Assembly (NCBI RefSeq): GCF_022559585.1
Contig: NZ_CP087114.1
Location: forward strand, 785,095 to 849,094
Reading direction: 5' to 3'
Length of the DNA: 64,000 bases
Source: Bartonella machadoae
GTDB taxonomy: Bacteria; Pseudomonadota; Alphaproteobacteria; Rhizobiales; Rhizobiaceae
Every line of letters starts with the position of its first letter. Within the stretch, counting starts at the first letter, position 1. A model generated the notes under the pieces. That model ran no database searches, had not been told where the DNA came from, and saw only the letters and a list, made by a program, of their open reading frames with translations. A program made the translations under genes and the position numbers. This document shows positions 10,106 to 18,650 of this stretch, piece by piece.

Positions 10106-10200
10106 GCCTTGTCTTGGAGCGGCAACGCATTTTGAATGAGCAAATGCACAATCAGATTATGCGGTCCAGAACAGAAGCATATAGAGCACGCAGCATTTAG
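10106..10200 (+). pseudogene. 3' end of an interrupted phage gene, probably portal protein
   Basis: An open frame runs from the element A edge to a TAG at 10198 and encodes about 30 residues (LERQRILNEQ...YRARSI). It ends 12 bp before the scaffold gene. Portal genes normally precede scaffold and capsid genes in this phage type, so this is probably the portal C-terminus; the remainder should lie beyond the left end of element A. The identification rests on gene order. Confidence 0.55.
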
Positions 10201-10212
10201 AAAGGTGAAAGA

Positions 10213-11112
10213 ATGAATGCACAAATGACTGAAGAGAGTAATGGAATGAATGAAGCTTACCCATTGGATAATCAAGTTTTTGATGATGATGGGCATTTTA
10301 ATGTTAGCAATGAGAGTGAAACCGTTACCAGTGATGATGTGAGTTCTCAAGAGACGGTTTCACAGCCTGTTCATGAACCCTCTGAAATCTCTACTTTAGA
10401 GCAGCAACGTGCAGAAGAGCAAGCGCGTCAAGCCCGTGAAGCGTTGATGAAGTTTTATAATCCTCAACCACAGGAAACTCCAGTTGTTGAAGGAGACAAT
10501 ATGCCCCCTGATATGAGTCAGGATATTATCGGCTATATGGCATGGATGGGCAAACGGCTTGAAGAGCAGGATAGGTTTATTCAAGCGCAACAGGATGCGC
10601 AAAGGCAGGCTTATGAACAACAATATCATGATGCGCATTTAAATCAGTTTTTAGAAAATTCTGTTGCAGCAACCAAGAGTAAGTATAGTGATTTTGATGC
10701 AGCAGCGGATTATCTTTATGAGACACGTGCGAAGCAGTTATCGGCTTGGTCCAAAGTTTATCCAGAGTACGCACAAAAGAGTACGATTGATGCGATTATA
10801 GGCAATGAATTGCGTACTATAGTAGCGACGTGTGCACAAAAGGGTACAAATCCAGCCGACGAGCTTTATGGGATAGCGCAAAACCTTGGTTATCAGAACC
10901 AAGCGATCCAAGCTAATAATCAGGTTGCAGCGCTTCAAAGCCGTCAGAATTCTGCGAGGACTTTAACAGCATCCGGAGGAGGAGGCAGTACAGGACCTCT
11001 TTCATTTGAGACGATTAGTGCAATGTCCGATAAAGAGTTTCAAGCATGGTACAGCAATCCAAAGAACCAAGCGCTTATTCGCAAATTGAGTGGTGCGGAT
11101 GATGAGGATTAA
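10213..11112 (+). CDS. Putative phage scaffold protein
   Basis: A 299-aa, acidic, Gln- and Glu-rich helical protein with a disordered N-terminus and a short conserved-looking C-terminal helix (DKEFQAWYSNPKNQALIRKL). It lies immediately upstream of the major capsid gene, the normal position of a scaffold in podoviruses. The scaffold helps capsid subunits assemble and then leaves the prohead. Start preceded by AAAGGTGAAAG. Assignment is from composition and position; no catalytic motif is expected or seen. Confidence 0.65.
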   Translation: MNAQMTEESNGMNEAYPLDNQVFDDDGHFNVSNESETVTSDDVSSQETVSQPVHEPSEISTLEQQRAEEQARQAREALMKFYNPQPQETPVVEGDNMPPDMSQDIIGYMAWMGKRLEEQDRFIQAQQDAQRQAYEQQYHDAHLNQFLENSVAATKSKYSDFDAAADYLYETRAKQLSAWSKVYPEYAQKSTIDAIIGNELRTIVATCAQKGTNPADELYGIAQNLGYQNQAIQANNQVAALQSRQNSARTLTASGGGGSTGPLSFETISAMSDKEFQAWYSNPKNQALIRKLSGADDED

Positions 11113-11160
11113 GTGAACGACTTTTTTAGAGAAGAAGCCGCTTTTGATGCGGGTTTTCCT

Positions 11161-11185
11161 CCGGCTTTTAAGCCGGTTTTTTTAT
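11161..11185 (+). terminator. Terminator between scaffold and capsid genes
   Basis: CCGGCTT and AAGCCGG form a compact stem followed by seven T. It would lower read-through from scaffold to capsid, or mark the 3' end of a processed transcript. The capsid gene follows after 20 bp with its own AAAGG site. Confidence 0.85.
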
Positions 11186-11205
11186 AGCAAAGAAAGGTGA
11201 AATAA

Positions 11206-12336
11206 ATGGCAACAACCAATATAGGGATTAATGAACCCCATGCATTAAAAACATGGGCAAGAATGCTGGATGCGGAGGTATCAAAGGCAACCCCGATTGC
11301 TCCATTAATGGGCAAGGGCTCCAATAGCATTATTCAGGTCAAAACAGAGACACAGAAAGGCAAAGGAGATTGTATAACCTTTAGCCTTCGTGCGCAATTA
11401 GCAGGTCGTGGTGTGAGTGAGGGCGAAACGCTTGAAGGAAACGAAGAAGCGCTCCAATTCCTCCATGATAAATTGTATATCAATGAACTCTATCATGGCA
11501 CGCGCATTCCCAATGAAGGGACGATTGATACGCAACGCACTTTGTTTAATTTGCGCGAAGAAGCCAAAAACAGTTTATCGGATTGGTATGCTGACCGTTT
11601 GAGTTTGATGTTTTTCATTCATGCTTGTGGCTACACAGCCAATAGGCTTCATTTTGAAGGGGATTTGATTGATCTTGACCCACTTTACTATGGGTTTAAT
11701 ACGCCGATTGCCCCAAGTAGTAAGCGCATTGTGCGTCCAGATAGCAAAACCAAGGATGAAGACCTTACAGAGAAAGCCAAACATAGCTTTAATCTTAAAT
11801 TGATCGATGAAGCGGTTCAATGTGCAAAACTTGCAAACCCTAAGATTAGACCGGTTCGTGTGAATGGCGAAAGTGTCTATGTTTTATATTTGCATCCCAT
11901 CCAAGTAACGCAATTGCGTACAAATACAGAAACGGGTCAGTGGCTTGATATTCAGAAAGCAGCTTATACCGGTTCACGTGCTAAAAACCCAATTTTTGAT
12001 GGTTCTTTGGGCATGTATAACGGTGTGATTTTACGGGAATCTGAACATGTGACCAATGGTGTCAAATCAACGGATAGTACTCGCGTTGCAGGGGTTCGTC
12101 GTGCTGTTCTTCTTGGAGCCCAGAGCGTTGTTATGGCTTTCGGCAAGGGTTATGGCGATACACGCTATAAGATTGAAGAAGAAACTTTCGATTACAAACG
12201 TGAATATGGTTTTGGTGTTCATACGATTATAGGCATGAAGAAAACCTGTTTCCAAATGCCCGGAAGAGCCCAAGGCGCACAAGATTTTGGCACGATTGTC
12301 ATTCCCACCTACACCGGTGAAGTTGACGCGAATTAA
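11206..12336 (+). CDS. Major capsid protein (DUF4043 / N4-gp56-like)
   Basis: A 376-aa protein resembling the phage capsid family DUF4043, which takes the HK97-like fold and forms the head shell. Features fitting the family are the N-terminal PHALKTWARMLDAEV segment, the central hydrophobic SLMFFIHACGY and the C-terminal GFGVHTIIGMKK. Length is typical. It follows scaffold and terminator and precedes two small paralogs. Complete, with no interruption by an element, unlike several neighbours. Confidence 0.8.
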   Translation: MATTNIGINEPHALKTWARMLDAEVSKATPIAPLMGKGSNSIIQVKTETQKGKGDCITFSLRAQLAGRGVSEGETLEGNEEALQFLHDKLYINELYHGTRIPNEGTIDTQRTLFNLREEAKNSLSDWYADRLSLMFFIHACGYTANRLHFEGDLIDLDPLYYGFNTPIAPSSKRIVRPDSKTKDEDLTEKAKHSFNLKLIDEAVQCAKLANPKIRPVRVNGESVYVLYLHPIQVTQLRTNTETGQWLDIQKAAYTGSRAKNPIFDGSLGMYNGVILRESEHVTNGVKSTDSTRVAGVRRAVLLGAQSVVMAFGKGYGDTRYKIEEETFDYKREYGFGVHTIIGMKKTCFQMPGRAQGAQDFGTIVIPTYTGEVDAN

Positions 12337-12353
12337 TGAGAAAGGAATAAGAT

Positions 12354-12734
12354 ATGGTCGATGGAGTAAAAGGTCATTTACACGGCAGAGATCTTCATAC
12401 GCATCAGGTGAGTTTTTTGCGTTTAAACATCACGCATAAAGATAAGGATTTGACGCGTAAGATTGGAACTTTGCCTCGTGGTGCGATGATACTTTCGATT
12501 AAAGCATTTGTGAAGACAGCGTTTTCGGATGCGAAATTAAAGATTGGCAGCACCTATGGCGGTAATGAGTTTAGCGAAAAGGATATAAAAGCCCAAGGGT
12601 CGCAAGATTTTACACCAACAGATCAAAAATCTTTTGTAGCAGATGATAATGAGATGACCCTTTATGCAACACGAGACAAAACAACAGCCGCTGGTGAGTG
12701 TGTTGTGGTTGTACAATTCGTGACTAATCGTTGA
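12354..12734 (+). CDS. Small virion protein, paralog 1 (possible capsid decoration)
   Basis: A 126-aa protein not recognised from a named family. Predicted mostly beta-strand, with no signal peptide or membrane segment. It is clearly homologous to the next gene: both share GRDLHT, a GTLPRGA segment, VKTAFSDAK and the ending VVxFVTNR. It follows the capsid gene by 17 bp, preceded by GAAAGGA. A decoration or head-fibre role is inferred from position and size only. Confidence 0.7.
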   Translation: MVDGVKGHLHGRDLHTHQVSFLRLNITHKDKDLTRKIGTLPRGAMILSIKAFVKTAFSDAKLKIGSTYGGNEFSEKDIKAQGSQDFTPTDQKSFVADDNEMTLYATRDKTTAAGECVVVVQFVTNR

Positions 12735-12746
12735 GAGGGACAGGAC

Positions 12747-13127
12747 ATGGTAGATTGTTTATCAAAACCTTTGCAAGGGAGAGATCTTCATACCCAGCAA
12801 GTAAGCTTTTTACGTCTTAATTTTAGCTATGAAGATAAAGAAAACGCATTGAAAATAGGAACTTTACCTCGAGGCGCTTTAATTACGTCAATTAAAGTAT
12901 TCGTCAAGACAGCGTTTTCGGATGCTAAGGTAAAAATAGGGAGCACTGCTGGTGGCAATGAGTTTGGTGAAGCGGAAATCAAACAACAGGCAGTTAAAGA
13001 AGTTAAGCCTACCAATCAAAAAGAGTTTGTCTCTTATGATGAAGAGGTCACGCTTTATGCTAAAGCCGACAAGACAGTACAAGCTGGTCAAGCAAGTATA
13101 GTCGTTGAATTCGTGACCAATCGTTAA
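12747..13127 (+). CDS. Small virion protein, paralog 2
   Basis: A 126-aa tandem duplicate of the previous gene, of the same length and with the conserved blocks kept; the loops after GRDLHT and around residues 70-95 differ most. The gap between the two is 12 bp, so they are almost certainly co-transcribed. Two retained and diverged copies suggest separate surface roles. Function not established. Confidence 0.7.
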   Translation: MVDCLSKPLQGRDLHTQQVSFLRLNFSYEDKENALKIGTLPRGALITSIKVFVKTAFSDAKVKIGSTAGGNEFGEAEIKQQAVKEVKPTNQKEFVSYDEEVTLYAKADKTVQAGQASIVVEFVTNR

Positions 13128-13162
13128 AGTTGTGATGGGAGACGTCCGTTTCCCTCACGGAT

Positions 13163-13444
13163 TTATGGAGTAGATTGTACGCTTAATTGCAAATTAAGGG
13201 CAGAGAGCACAGCAACTAAAGTAGAAAGTCTAGGGTCACCCGTTTTGCTAAGGGAGCGATATAAACCACTGCGTTCACGGTTTGTTTCCTTTGCTAATGC
13301 ACTCATATTTTGAGCGCGGGCAACGATACCAAGAGCATCTGCGATATGCGCAGCATCACCAGTTTTGAAGGCTTCGTTTAAAAAGACTTCTTGAGATTCT
13401 GGTGTTGTGAGGTGTTTTTCAAAGTTAAAGGTTTTCAATTTCAT
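13163..13444 (-). CDS. HTH antitoxin of a HigB/HigA-type pair
   Basis: A 93-aa protein resembling the 'putative addiction module antidote' family. The N-terminal part (MKLKTFNFEKHL) binds toxin, and an HTH follows (MSALAKETNRERSGLYRSLS). It lies downstream of the toxin and overlaps its end by 20 bp, an order usual for HigBA-like pairs. The start was chosen at 13444 because it matches the family; an upstream extension reads through the toxin gene in another frame. It is on the opposite strand to the phage late genes, like a moron gene. Confidence 0.8.
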   Translation of the reverse strand: MKLKTFNFEKHLTTPESQEVFLNEAFKTGDAAHIADALGIVARAQNMSALAKETNRERSGLYRSLSKTGDPRLSTLVAVLSALNLQLSVQSTP

Positions 13445-13736
13445 TTTTAAGGTCCTCCAAGAGAGATAAGGCTTTTTGAATATCTTTGGATTGTGTGGAT
13501 TTGTCACCACCACAAAGCAATATAATGATTTTATTACCTTTTTGAGTGAAATAAATCCTGTAACCCGCGCCATAGTGGATACGTAATTCACCTATACCAT
13601 GAAAAAATTTAACATCACCTAAAAGCCCTGAACGAATTTTATGAAGTCTTGCAAGAATTATATCGGCAGCTTTTCTGTCTTTAAGCTTTTCTAACCATTC
13701 ATCAAATTCATCTGTTGTTTTTATTATCGCTACCAT
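13425..13736 (-). CDS. RelE/HigB-like toxin (Gp49 family)
   Basis: A 103-aa protein of the phage-derived Gp49-like/HigB family: segment KDRKAADIILARL, then FHGIGELRIHYGAGYRIYF with the basic and Tyr residues typical of RelE-fold mRNA interferases, and a C-terminal CGGDKSTQSKDIQKA. Probably cleaves mRNA on the ribosome when not bound by the antitoxin encoded next to it. The start is set at MVAIIKTTDEF; six more codons upstream are possible. It sits between the capsid operon and the adaptor gene. Confidence 0.82.
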   Translation of the reverse strand: MVAIIKTTDEFDEWLEKLKDRKAADIILARLHKIRSGLLGDVKFFHGIGELRIHYGAGYRIYFTQKGNKIIILLCGGDKSTQSKDIQKALSLLEDLKNEIENL

Positions 13737-13796
13737 TTGATTACTATAGTACACAGATGATAATACGTCAAGAATAAATTTCTACTGAAAGGTTTA

Positions 13797-13984
13797 ATGA
13801 TGTCACGTCATTATATCACGATAAGGACGGGTGGACCGATACAAGATCGGCAAAATATTGTTCGCCATAGGGGAACATTTGCAAGACTGGTGTCGGTCAT
13901 TCAGGATGAGATTGATGATATCGCGGATGAGTATATTCCTCAAATACAAGAAAGTATTTTTGCCGCCATTCGGTTTTGTGAACG
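13797..13984 (+). pseudogene. 5' part of head-tail adaptor gene interrupted by element B
   Basis: Encodes about 63 phage residues (from MMSRHYITIR to AAIRFCER), then runs three codons into element B and stops. The missing part is at 29159-29692. The two parts share an imperfect repeat at the break, and joining through it restores an intact frame of about 235 aa. The restored junction (AIRFCERETFYFNES) resembles P22 gp4-like adaptors as I recall them. An AAAGG ribosome site precedes two adjacent ATG codons (13797 and 13800). Confidence 0.75.
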
Positions 13985-14070
13985 TACAACGTATTGATTT
14001 ATAATGATAATTTACTGTTTTGCATATTGAATGAGACCCCCGAATATTGTAAGATTCTCTCAATTCAAAT
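13971..14070 (+). mobile_element. Integrase-proximal attachment end of element B
   Basis: Repeat copy CGGTTTTGTGAACG (13971-13984) is followed by TACAACGTATTGATTTATAA and the long conserved element edge. The distal copy, CGTTTCTGTGAACG, is at 29159-29172 (12 of 14 identical). These are read as the two half-sites flanking the integrated element. Confidence 0.75.
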
Positions 14071-14160
14071 CATCTTATGTTCAATCAATTAAAGTCACTT
14101 ATTTGCACGTCATAAGTGGGGTTGGTGTGTGGGTAAAAAACAGTTTAGAAAGGAACAAAA

Positions 14161-15327
14161 ATGCCTTTAATGAATCGTCTTAATGCAAGGGCTGTCGCAA
14201 CATTGGGGGCTGGCAAATATAATGATGGTGCCGGCTTGGTACTTCATAAGCGTAAAGATGGGGGTGCTCAATGGCTTTTACGCTATACCATTCACGGGCG
14301 GCGTCGTGAAATGGGATTGGGTGCCTTAAGAGATGTTTCTTTAAAACAAGCTCGTGAATTGGCAACCCAATGGCGTTTTGTTCTTCGTGATGGTCGTGAC
14401 CCCATTAAAGAACGTGACAAACAAAAGCGTGAGGCAATGCGTAATCTGCATTATCTAAAAGATATCGCTTTAGATACTTTTGAAACTCGTAAAGCAGAAT
14501 TAAAAAATGATGCTAAAGATGGGCGTTGGTTTTCACCTTTACAACTTCATATTCTCCCTAAGTTAGGTTGTATGCCGGTTTCAGAAATTACTCAAACCGA
14601 TATACGCAATGTCCTCGCTCCCATCTGGCATACAAAAGCTGGAACAGCAGAGAAAGCTCTCATTCGTCTTAATATTTGTCTCAAACATGCTGCTGCAATG
14701 GGATTGGATGTTGATTTACAGGCTACAGAAAAAGCAAAGGCTCTTTTAGGCAAACAACGTCATAAAATCAAAAATAGACCAGCAATGGATTGGAAAGATA
14801 TACCGGCTTTTTATAAAATACTTTGCAAAACACCAACTCTAACACAACTGGCTTTGCGTTTGCTTATTTTGACAGGTGTTCGTACCTATCCTTTGCGTCA
14901 TATCCATAAAGATCAAGTTGAAGATGATATATGGACCATCCCTGCTGAAAATATGAAAGGAAAACGTGATGCTACAACAGAGTTTCGTGTGCCTTTATCA
15001 AATGAAGCATTAGAAATTTTGAAACAAGCGCGTCCTCTCTCTCGTAATGATTTCTTTTTTTCTGCAACTGGTCGTGGTCCTCTTGCTGATACTTGTATGT
15101 CACAATATATGAAAAAAATTGGACTTGAAGCCTGCCCGCATGGTTTTCGGTCTAGTTTACGCGATTGGCTAGCAGAAACAACTGATGCCCCTTTTGAGGT
15201 AGCAGAAACCATTCTAGGTCATGTGGTCGGTGGACAAGTAGAGCGTGCTTACCGTCGTACTGATTATTTAGAACAGCGCCGTGTTTATATGGATAAATGG
15301 GCTGCCTATGTTACGGGGCAATCTTAA
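14161..15327 (+). CDS. P4-type tyrosine integrase (element B)
   Basis: A 388-aa enzyme with catalytic Arg241, His327, Arg330, His354 and Tyr364, all visible. It is practically identical to the element D integrase over its first ~230 residues (shared segment LKNDAKDGRWFSPLQ) and then diverges, a mosaic pattern. The attachment edge of B also matches D more than A or C. Catalyses integration into, and with a directionality factor excision from, the adaptor gene. Start preceded by AGAAAGGA. Confidence 0.93.
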   Translation: MPLMNRLNARAVATLGAGKYNDGAGLVLHKRKDGGAQWLLRYTIHGRRREMGLGALRDVSLKQARELATQWRFVLRDGRDPIKERDKQKREAMRNLHYLKDIALDTFETRKAELKNDAKDGRWFSPLQLHILPKLGCMPVSEITQTDIRNVLAPIWHTKAGTAEKALIRLNICLKHAAAMGLDVDLQATEKAKALLGKQRHKIKNRPAMDWKDIPAFYKILCKTPTLTQLALRLLILTGVRTYPLRHIHKDQVEDDIWTIPAENMKGKRDATTEFRVPLSNEALEILKQARPLSRNDFFFSATGRGPLADTCMSQYMKKIGLEACPHGFRSSLRDWLAETTDAPFEVAETILGHVVGGQVERAYRRTDYLEQRRVYMDKWAAYVTGQS

Positions 15328-15330
15328 AAT

Positions 15331-15355
15331 ATGGGGTCTTGTACCCCATTTTTAC
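15331..15355 (+). terminator. Integrase terminator (element B)
   Basis: ATGGGGT and TACCCCAT form the stem with a T-rich 3' tract, ending the integrase transcript. Confidence 0.8.
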
Positions 15356-15359
15356 TTCA

Positions 15360-15545
15360 TTATCTGTGGATAACTTTCTCTCTTCGTTTACTCATTTTTG
15401 CTCAATAAGATTCATAAATTATCAAATGAGAAAATACATCATAAAGTACTGTTTTTTATGATTAAACTTACTTTCAAATCTCAATAAAATATGGTTAATA
15501 AATACTTATGATTTGTTACTATTTTTAGATTGAAAGGATTTAGTT
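15360..15545. other. DnaA box and inverted TCATAAA repeats (element B)
   Basis: A perfect DnaA box in reverse (TGTGGATAA) is at 15365-15373. TCATAAA occurs at 15412-15418 and 15439-15445, the latter forming an inverted repeat with TTTATGA at 15455-15461 across nine bases. The rest is AT-rich. Conserved in all four elements between integrase and regulator: a candidate replication origin, operator, or both. Confidence 0.45.
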
Positions 15546-15752
15546 ATGACTGAAAATGATGTTCTTCTTACAGACCGCGAAAGTGCAAAATTATTGCATA
15601 TAAGCGTTTCAACATTCCGTCGCCATGTGACCAATGGAGCTTTACCAAAACCTTTAAAATTTGGTTCTTTATCGCGTTGGTTAAAATCGGATCTGTTGAA
15701 TGTGATTGAAAAAGCCAAAACGCAACGTCAACATCTCAGTGATGTGGCATAA
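15546..15752 (+). CDS. AlpA/excisionase-like HTH regulator (element B)
   Basis: A 68-aa copy of the element A regulator, with substitutions in the recognition-helix neighbourhood (GALPKP instead of GSLPKP). GAAAGGA lies eight bases upstream of the start. The palindromic TCATAAA pair about 90 bp upstream is a plausible binding site. Likely controls integrase direction or the downstream replication genes. Confidence 0.8.
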   Translation: MTENDVLLTDRESAKLLHISVSTFRRHVTNGALPKPLKFGSLSRWLKSDLLNVIEKAKTQRQHLSDVA

Positions 15753-15757
15753 AAAAA

Positions 15758-15782
15758 CCTTGTCACGTAAGGACGGACAAGG
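15758..15782 (-). terminator. Reverse-facing hairpin between regulator and primase (element B)
   Basis: CCTTGTC/GACAAGG stem, with the A-run on its 5' side becoming a T-tract on the minus strand. It acts, if at all, on minus-strand transcripts. Confidence 0.5.
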
Positions 15783-15851
15783 CTTTCTCAAATTATCGTA
15801 AATTGAAAATAGCAAAAACCGTCCTGTGACGCAACGTCTAAGGATGAGAAA

Positions 15852-16749
15852 ATGTATCATTTTATAAATGCTCGGGGCATTACAAATGCCTTGCGGGGTG
15901 TCTGGTATGGTGCTTATGGACTTGCTCGCTGCCCTGCTCATGATGATCAAGTGCCTAGTTTATCCCTTGCCAATGGAAATGATGGGCGGCTCTTGCTTTA
16001 TTGTTATGCCGGCTGCTCTTTTAAAGAGATCTTACAAGCTCTTAAGAGCATTGGTCTTATCAATACACAAACATGTTTTGATAAAACTTATGATTATAGG
16101 TTTTCTCTCTCAAAACAGTTTTGTTGTGAAGATAACAAGGCAAAACAGAAAGCAGAGAGAGCACAAAAGATTTGGAAGCAAAGTCAACCAATTAAAGAGA
16201 CCATAGCAGAGCTTTATTTATGCAAGCGTGGGATCACTTGTAACTTGCCTCCCTAGTTTACGCTTTCATAGCAAATGCCCCTATCCTTCTGGGAAAAATA
16301 TCCCCGCGTTGGTTGCTCGTGTTGAGGGTGGTGGCTCCTTTGCAATCCATAGAACCTTTTTACAAGACAATGGATGCAAAACAGAACAGTTACCAAAAAA
16401 AGCCATGCTGGGCTCTGTTAAGGGCGGTGCTGTGCATTTATGCCAAGCCAATCACCAACATCTGGTCATTTGTGAAGGAATTGAAACAGGTCTTTCTCTG
16501 CTGTCTGGTCTGTTATCAGAGCCTGTGACTTTATGGGCATCCCTTTCAACCAGTGGCATGGTGCATGTGAATTTACCCCATATCAAATCAAAAACCCATC
16601 TCACCATAGCTATGGATGGCGATGATGCGGGTCGTAAAGCAGGTTTTGCCCTTGCTGCCCGTTCTTATCGCCAAGGCTTCAATGTCTTGATGATGCAAGC
16701 TCCCCATGGCTCTGACTTCAACATTTTATTATTAAATTATGAAAGATAA
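15852..16749 (+). CDS. Zinc-finger/Toprim primase read through a +1 frame change (element B)
   Basis: Two overlapping frames make one primase. The first (15852-16256, 134 aa) carries the zinc finger (CPAHDD ... CYAGC, about 27-58) and ends NLPP at CCC-TAG. The second continues from 16255 with SLRFHSK and carries the Toprim motifs CEGIETGLS and AMDGDDAG (acidic catalytic residues). Slippage of the proline codon CCC to CCT before the TAG gives about 298 aa. The same site occurs in all four elements. Without slippage the second part could start at GTG 16228. The product would prime DNA synthesis for the element with the adjoining DUF3987 NTPase, whose start overlaps by 11 bp. Confidence 0.8.
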
Positions 16750-18355
16750 AAAAATGACAAAAAATATTCTAGAAAACAATGAAAATAGTTCGGTAAATGA
16801 TACTGATAACGATAACACCCCTGTCTCTTTAAAGGAGCATCCCTGTTTACAAGCCATCCCTTATGAACAGGCTTTGCAACAAATGGGATGGGGCGAATTA
16901 AAACCGATTAACACCGCTCTTTTACCGGTCGAGCCTTTTAATATTTTACAAATGCCTTATAGACTAAGCAGATATGTTTACGATATTGCTGACCGTCAAC
17001 AATCGCCTCTCGATTTTGTGGCTGTCTCTGCTATCTGTGCTTTAGCTGCTCTGATTGGCAATGGCGTGCGCATTGCTCCAAAACAGCATGATAATTGGTA
17101 CATTGTTCCTAATCTATGGGGGGCTATTATTGGTAACCCTTCTACACGAAAAACACCGGCTTTGAAAACCGCTCTTCAACCCCTTGCTGATCTTCAAACA
17201 GAAGCTTTGCAAGCTTACCAACAAAAGAATAAACAAGCAGAGATTGAACAGGCTCTTGAGGCGCTAAATCAAAAACAAAAGAATAAACAAGCCGGAAAAG
17301 CTTTAAAGAATGGAGATACCCAAGCTGCCCGTTCTATTTTAGCTGAAAACATAACCAAAGATAACCAGCAGGATGAGGAAAATTCACGTTTTATTGTCAA
17401 TGACACAACGGTCGAAAAGCTAGGAGAATTACTCAAAGAAAATCCACGTGGGTTACTGTTAGTTCGTGATGAACTTTCTGGTTTTTTAGCAAATATGGAG
17501 CGGGTTGAATATCAATCGGAGCGGGCTTTTTATTTGGAAACCTTTAATGGGGATGGTCAATTCACCTATGACCGTATTGGACGTGGAACCCTTCATATTC
17601 CCAATGCAACGCTTTCTATCATTGGAGGGATTCAACCCTTAAGGATTATGCCCCTACTTCAGGCAATGCTGTCTGGGAAAGGAGATGATGGTTTATTGCA
17701 ACGGTTTCAAATGATGGTGTGGCCGGATGAAAACCAAGATTGGAAATGGAAAGATAAAAATCCCAATCAAGAAGCCTATCAAGAATATGAAAAGGTGCTT
17801 CGTTCTTTTTATGACAAACCCTTAGGATCACCTAAGCACCCGCGGATCATGCGCTTTGCTGCTAATGCTCAAGAATTGTTTCGTGAATGGTGGGAAAATC
17901 ATCATAAAGAAATCAAGGAAAGCAAAGTTTCTGTCTCTTACCAAGCGCATCTTTTAAAAATGCCAAAAACCATAGCAAGCCTTGCCCTCATTATCGAACT
18001 TGTTGAGGATGGGCGTTTTGAGATCACTTTGCCTTCTCTCTCAACAGCCTTGCGTTGGTCAAACTATCTGTTAAGCCATGCGAAACGGTTTTATACTGCG
18101 GGTGATATCTTGGTAAAGGAGCGTGCAAATTTGATTATAGAGCGTTGTAATTGCTTAGCTGAGGTTTTTACTGCTCGTGATATCTACAGACGCTGCTGGG
18201 CGCATTTAAAGGACAAGGAAGCGGTCAAACAAGCTTTAGAGCTTTTATGTCATACAAACCACATTCGCAAAAAGTTCATAACCCATCAGACAAGTAAATC
18301 AAGTACCTATTATGAATGGCATCCTTTGGTAAAAAACAAGAATGCAAAGCAATGA
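16739..18355 (+). CDS. DUF3987 P-loop NTPase, probable replication helicase (element B, allele II)
   Basis: A 538-aa protein. Walker-A-like GNPSTRKTP at about 131-139 and Walker-B-like LLLVRDELSGF at about 238-248. The linker between them (QQKNKQAEIEQALEALNQ) differs completely from that of allele I in A and D, while the first 45 and last 60 residues are shared. Nearly identical to the element C copy. Start overlaps the primase stop; an internal ATG at 16754 is the alternative and corresponds to the start in C. Confidence 0.8.
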   Translation: MKDKKMTKNILENNENSSVNDTDNDNTPVSLKEHPCLQAIPYEQALQQMGWGELKPINTALLPVEPFNILQMPYRLSRYVYDIADRQQSPLDFVAVSAICALAALIGNGVRIAPKQHDNWYIVPNLWGAIIGNPSTRKTPALKTALQPLADLQTEALQAYQQKNKQAEIEQALEALNQKQKNKQAGKALKNGDTQAARSILAENITKDNQQDEENSRFIVNDTTVEKLGELLKENPRGLLLVRDELSGFLANMERVEYQSERAFYLETFNGDGQFTYDRIGRGTLHIPNATLSIIGGIQPLRIMPLLQAMLSGKGDDGLLQRFQMMVWPDENQDWKWKDKNPNQEAYQEYEKVLRSFYDKPLGSPKHPRIMRFAANAQELFREWWENHHKEIKESKVSVSYQAHLLKMPKTIASLALIIELVEDGRFEITLPSLSTALRWSNYLLSHAKRFYTAGDILVKERANLIIERCNCLAEVFTARDIYRRCWAHLKDKEAVKQALELLCHTNHIRKKFITHQTSKSSTYYEWHPLVKNKNAKQ

Positions 18356-18459
18356 AATGAATAAACAAAAGATGATTTTAAGAGTGCTGGCAAAAGAGAA
18401 AGATATGACCTGAATGAATAACCATAACTCAGGTCATATTCTTGTCAGTCATTATTGTT

Positions 18460-18650
18460 GATTTACCCCCCTCATTTTAAAAAAAACTTTTAGATAAAAA
18501 TAAAAACCATTATATTTCAATATGTTATGATATTTTTACAAAAAAACCATCCCAATAAGATGATCTGTATAGAGAATTAATAGGATCAATTGAACAAAAC
18601 CTGTCAGTATCTGTCAAAAAATTTAACTGACAGCATTTATGATTTTAGTG
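18460..18650. repeat. Proximal inverted repeat of the element B RM cassette
   Basis: Starts with GATTTACCCCC, runs through an AT-rich centre and ends with a TGTCAGTATCTGTC ... GACAG cluster. Its inverted partner is 24446-24633; the TGTC-rich 50 bp are almost identical in the two. Lies just after the DUF3987 gene. Confidence 0.75.

Noticed and set aside
10006-10350. Minus-strand open frame overlapping the scaffold start and element A edge
   Set aside because: It crosses an element boundary, lies opposite a supported phage gene and resembles no family.
13445-13591. 49-residue N-terminal extension of the antitoxin
   Set aside because: It overlaps the toxin gene in another frame, and the antitoxin family begins at MKLKTF.
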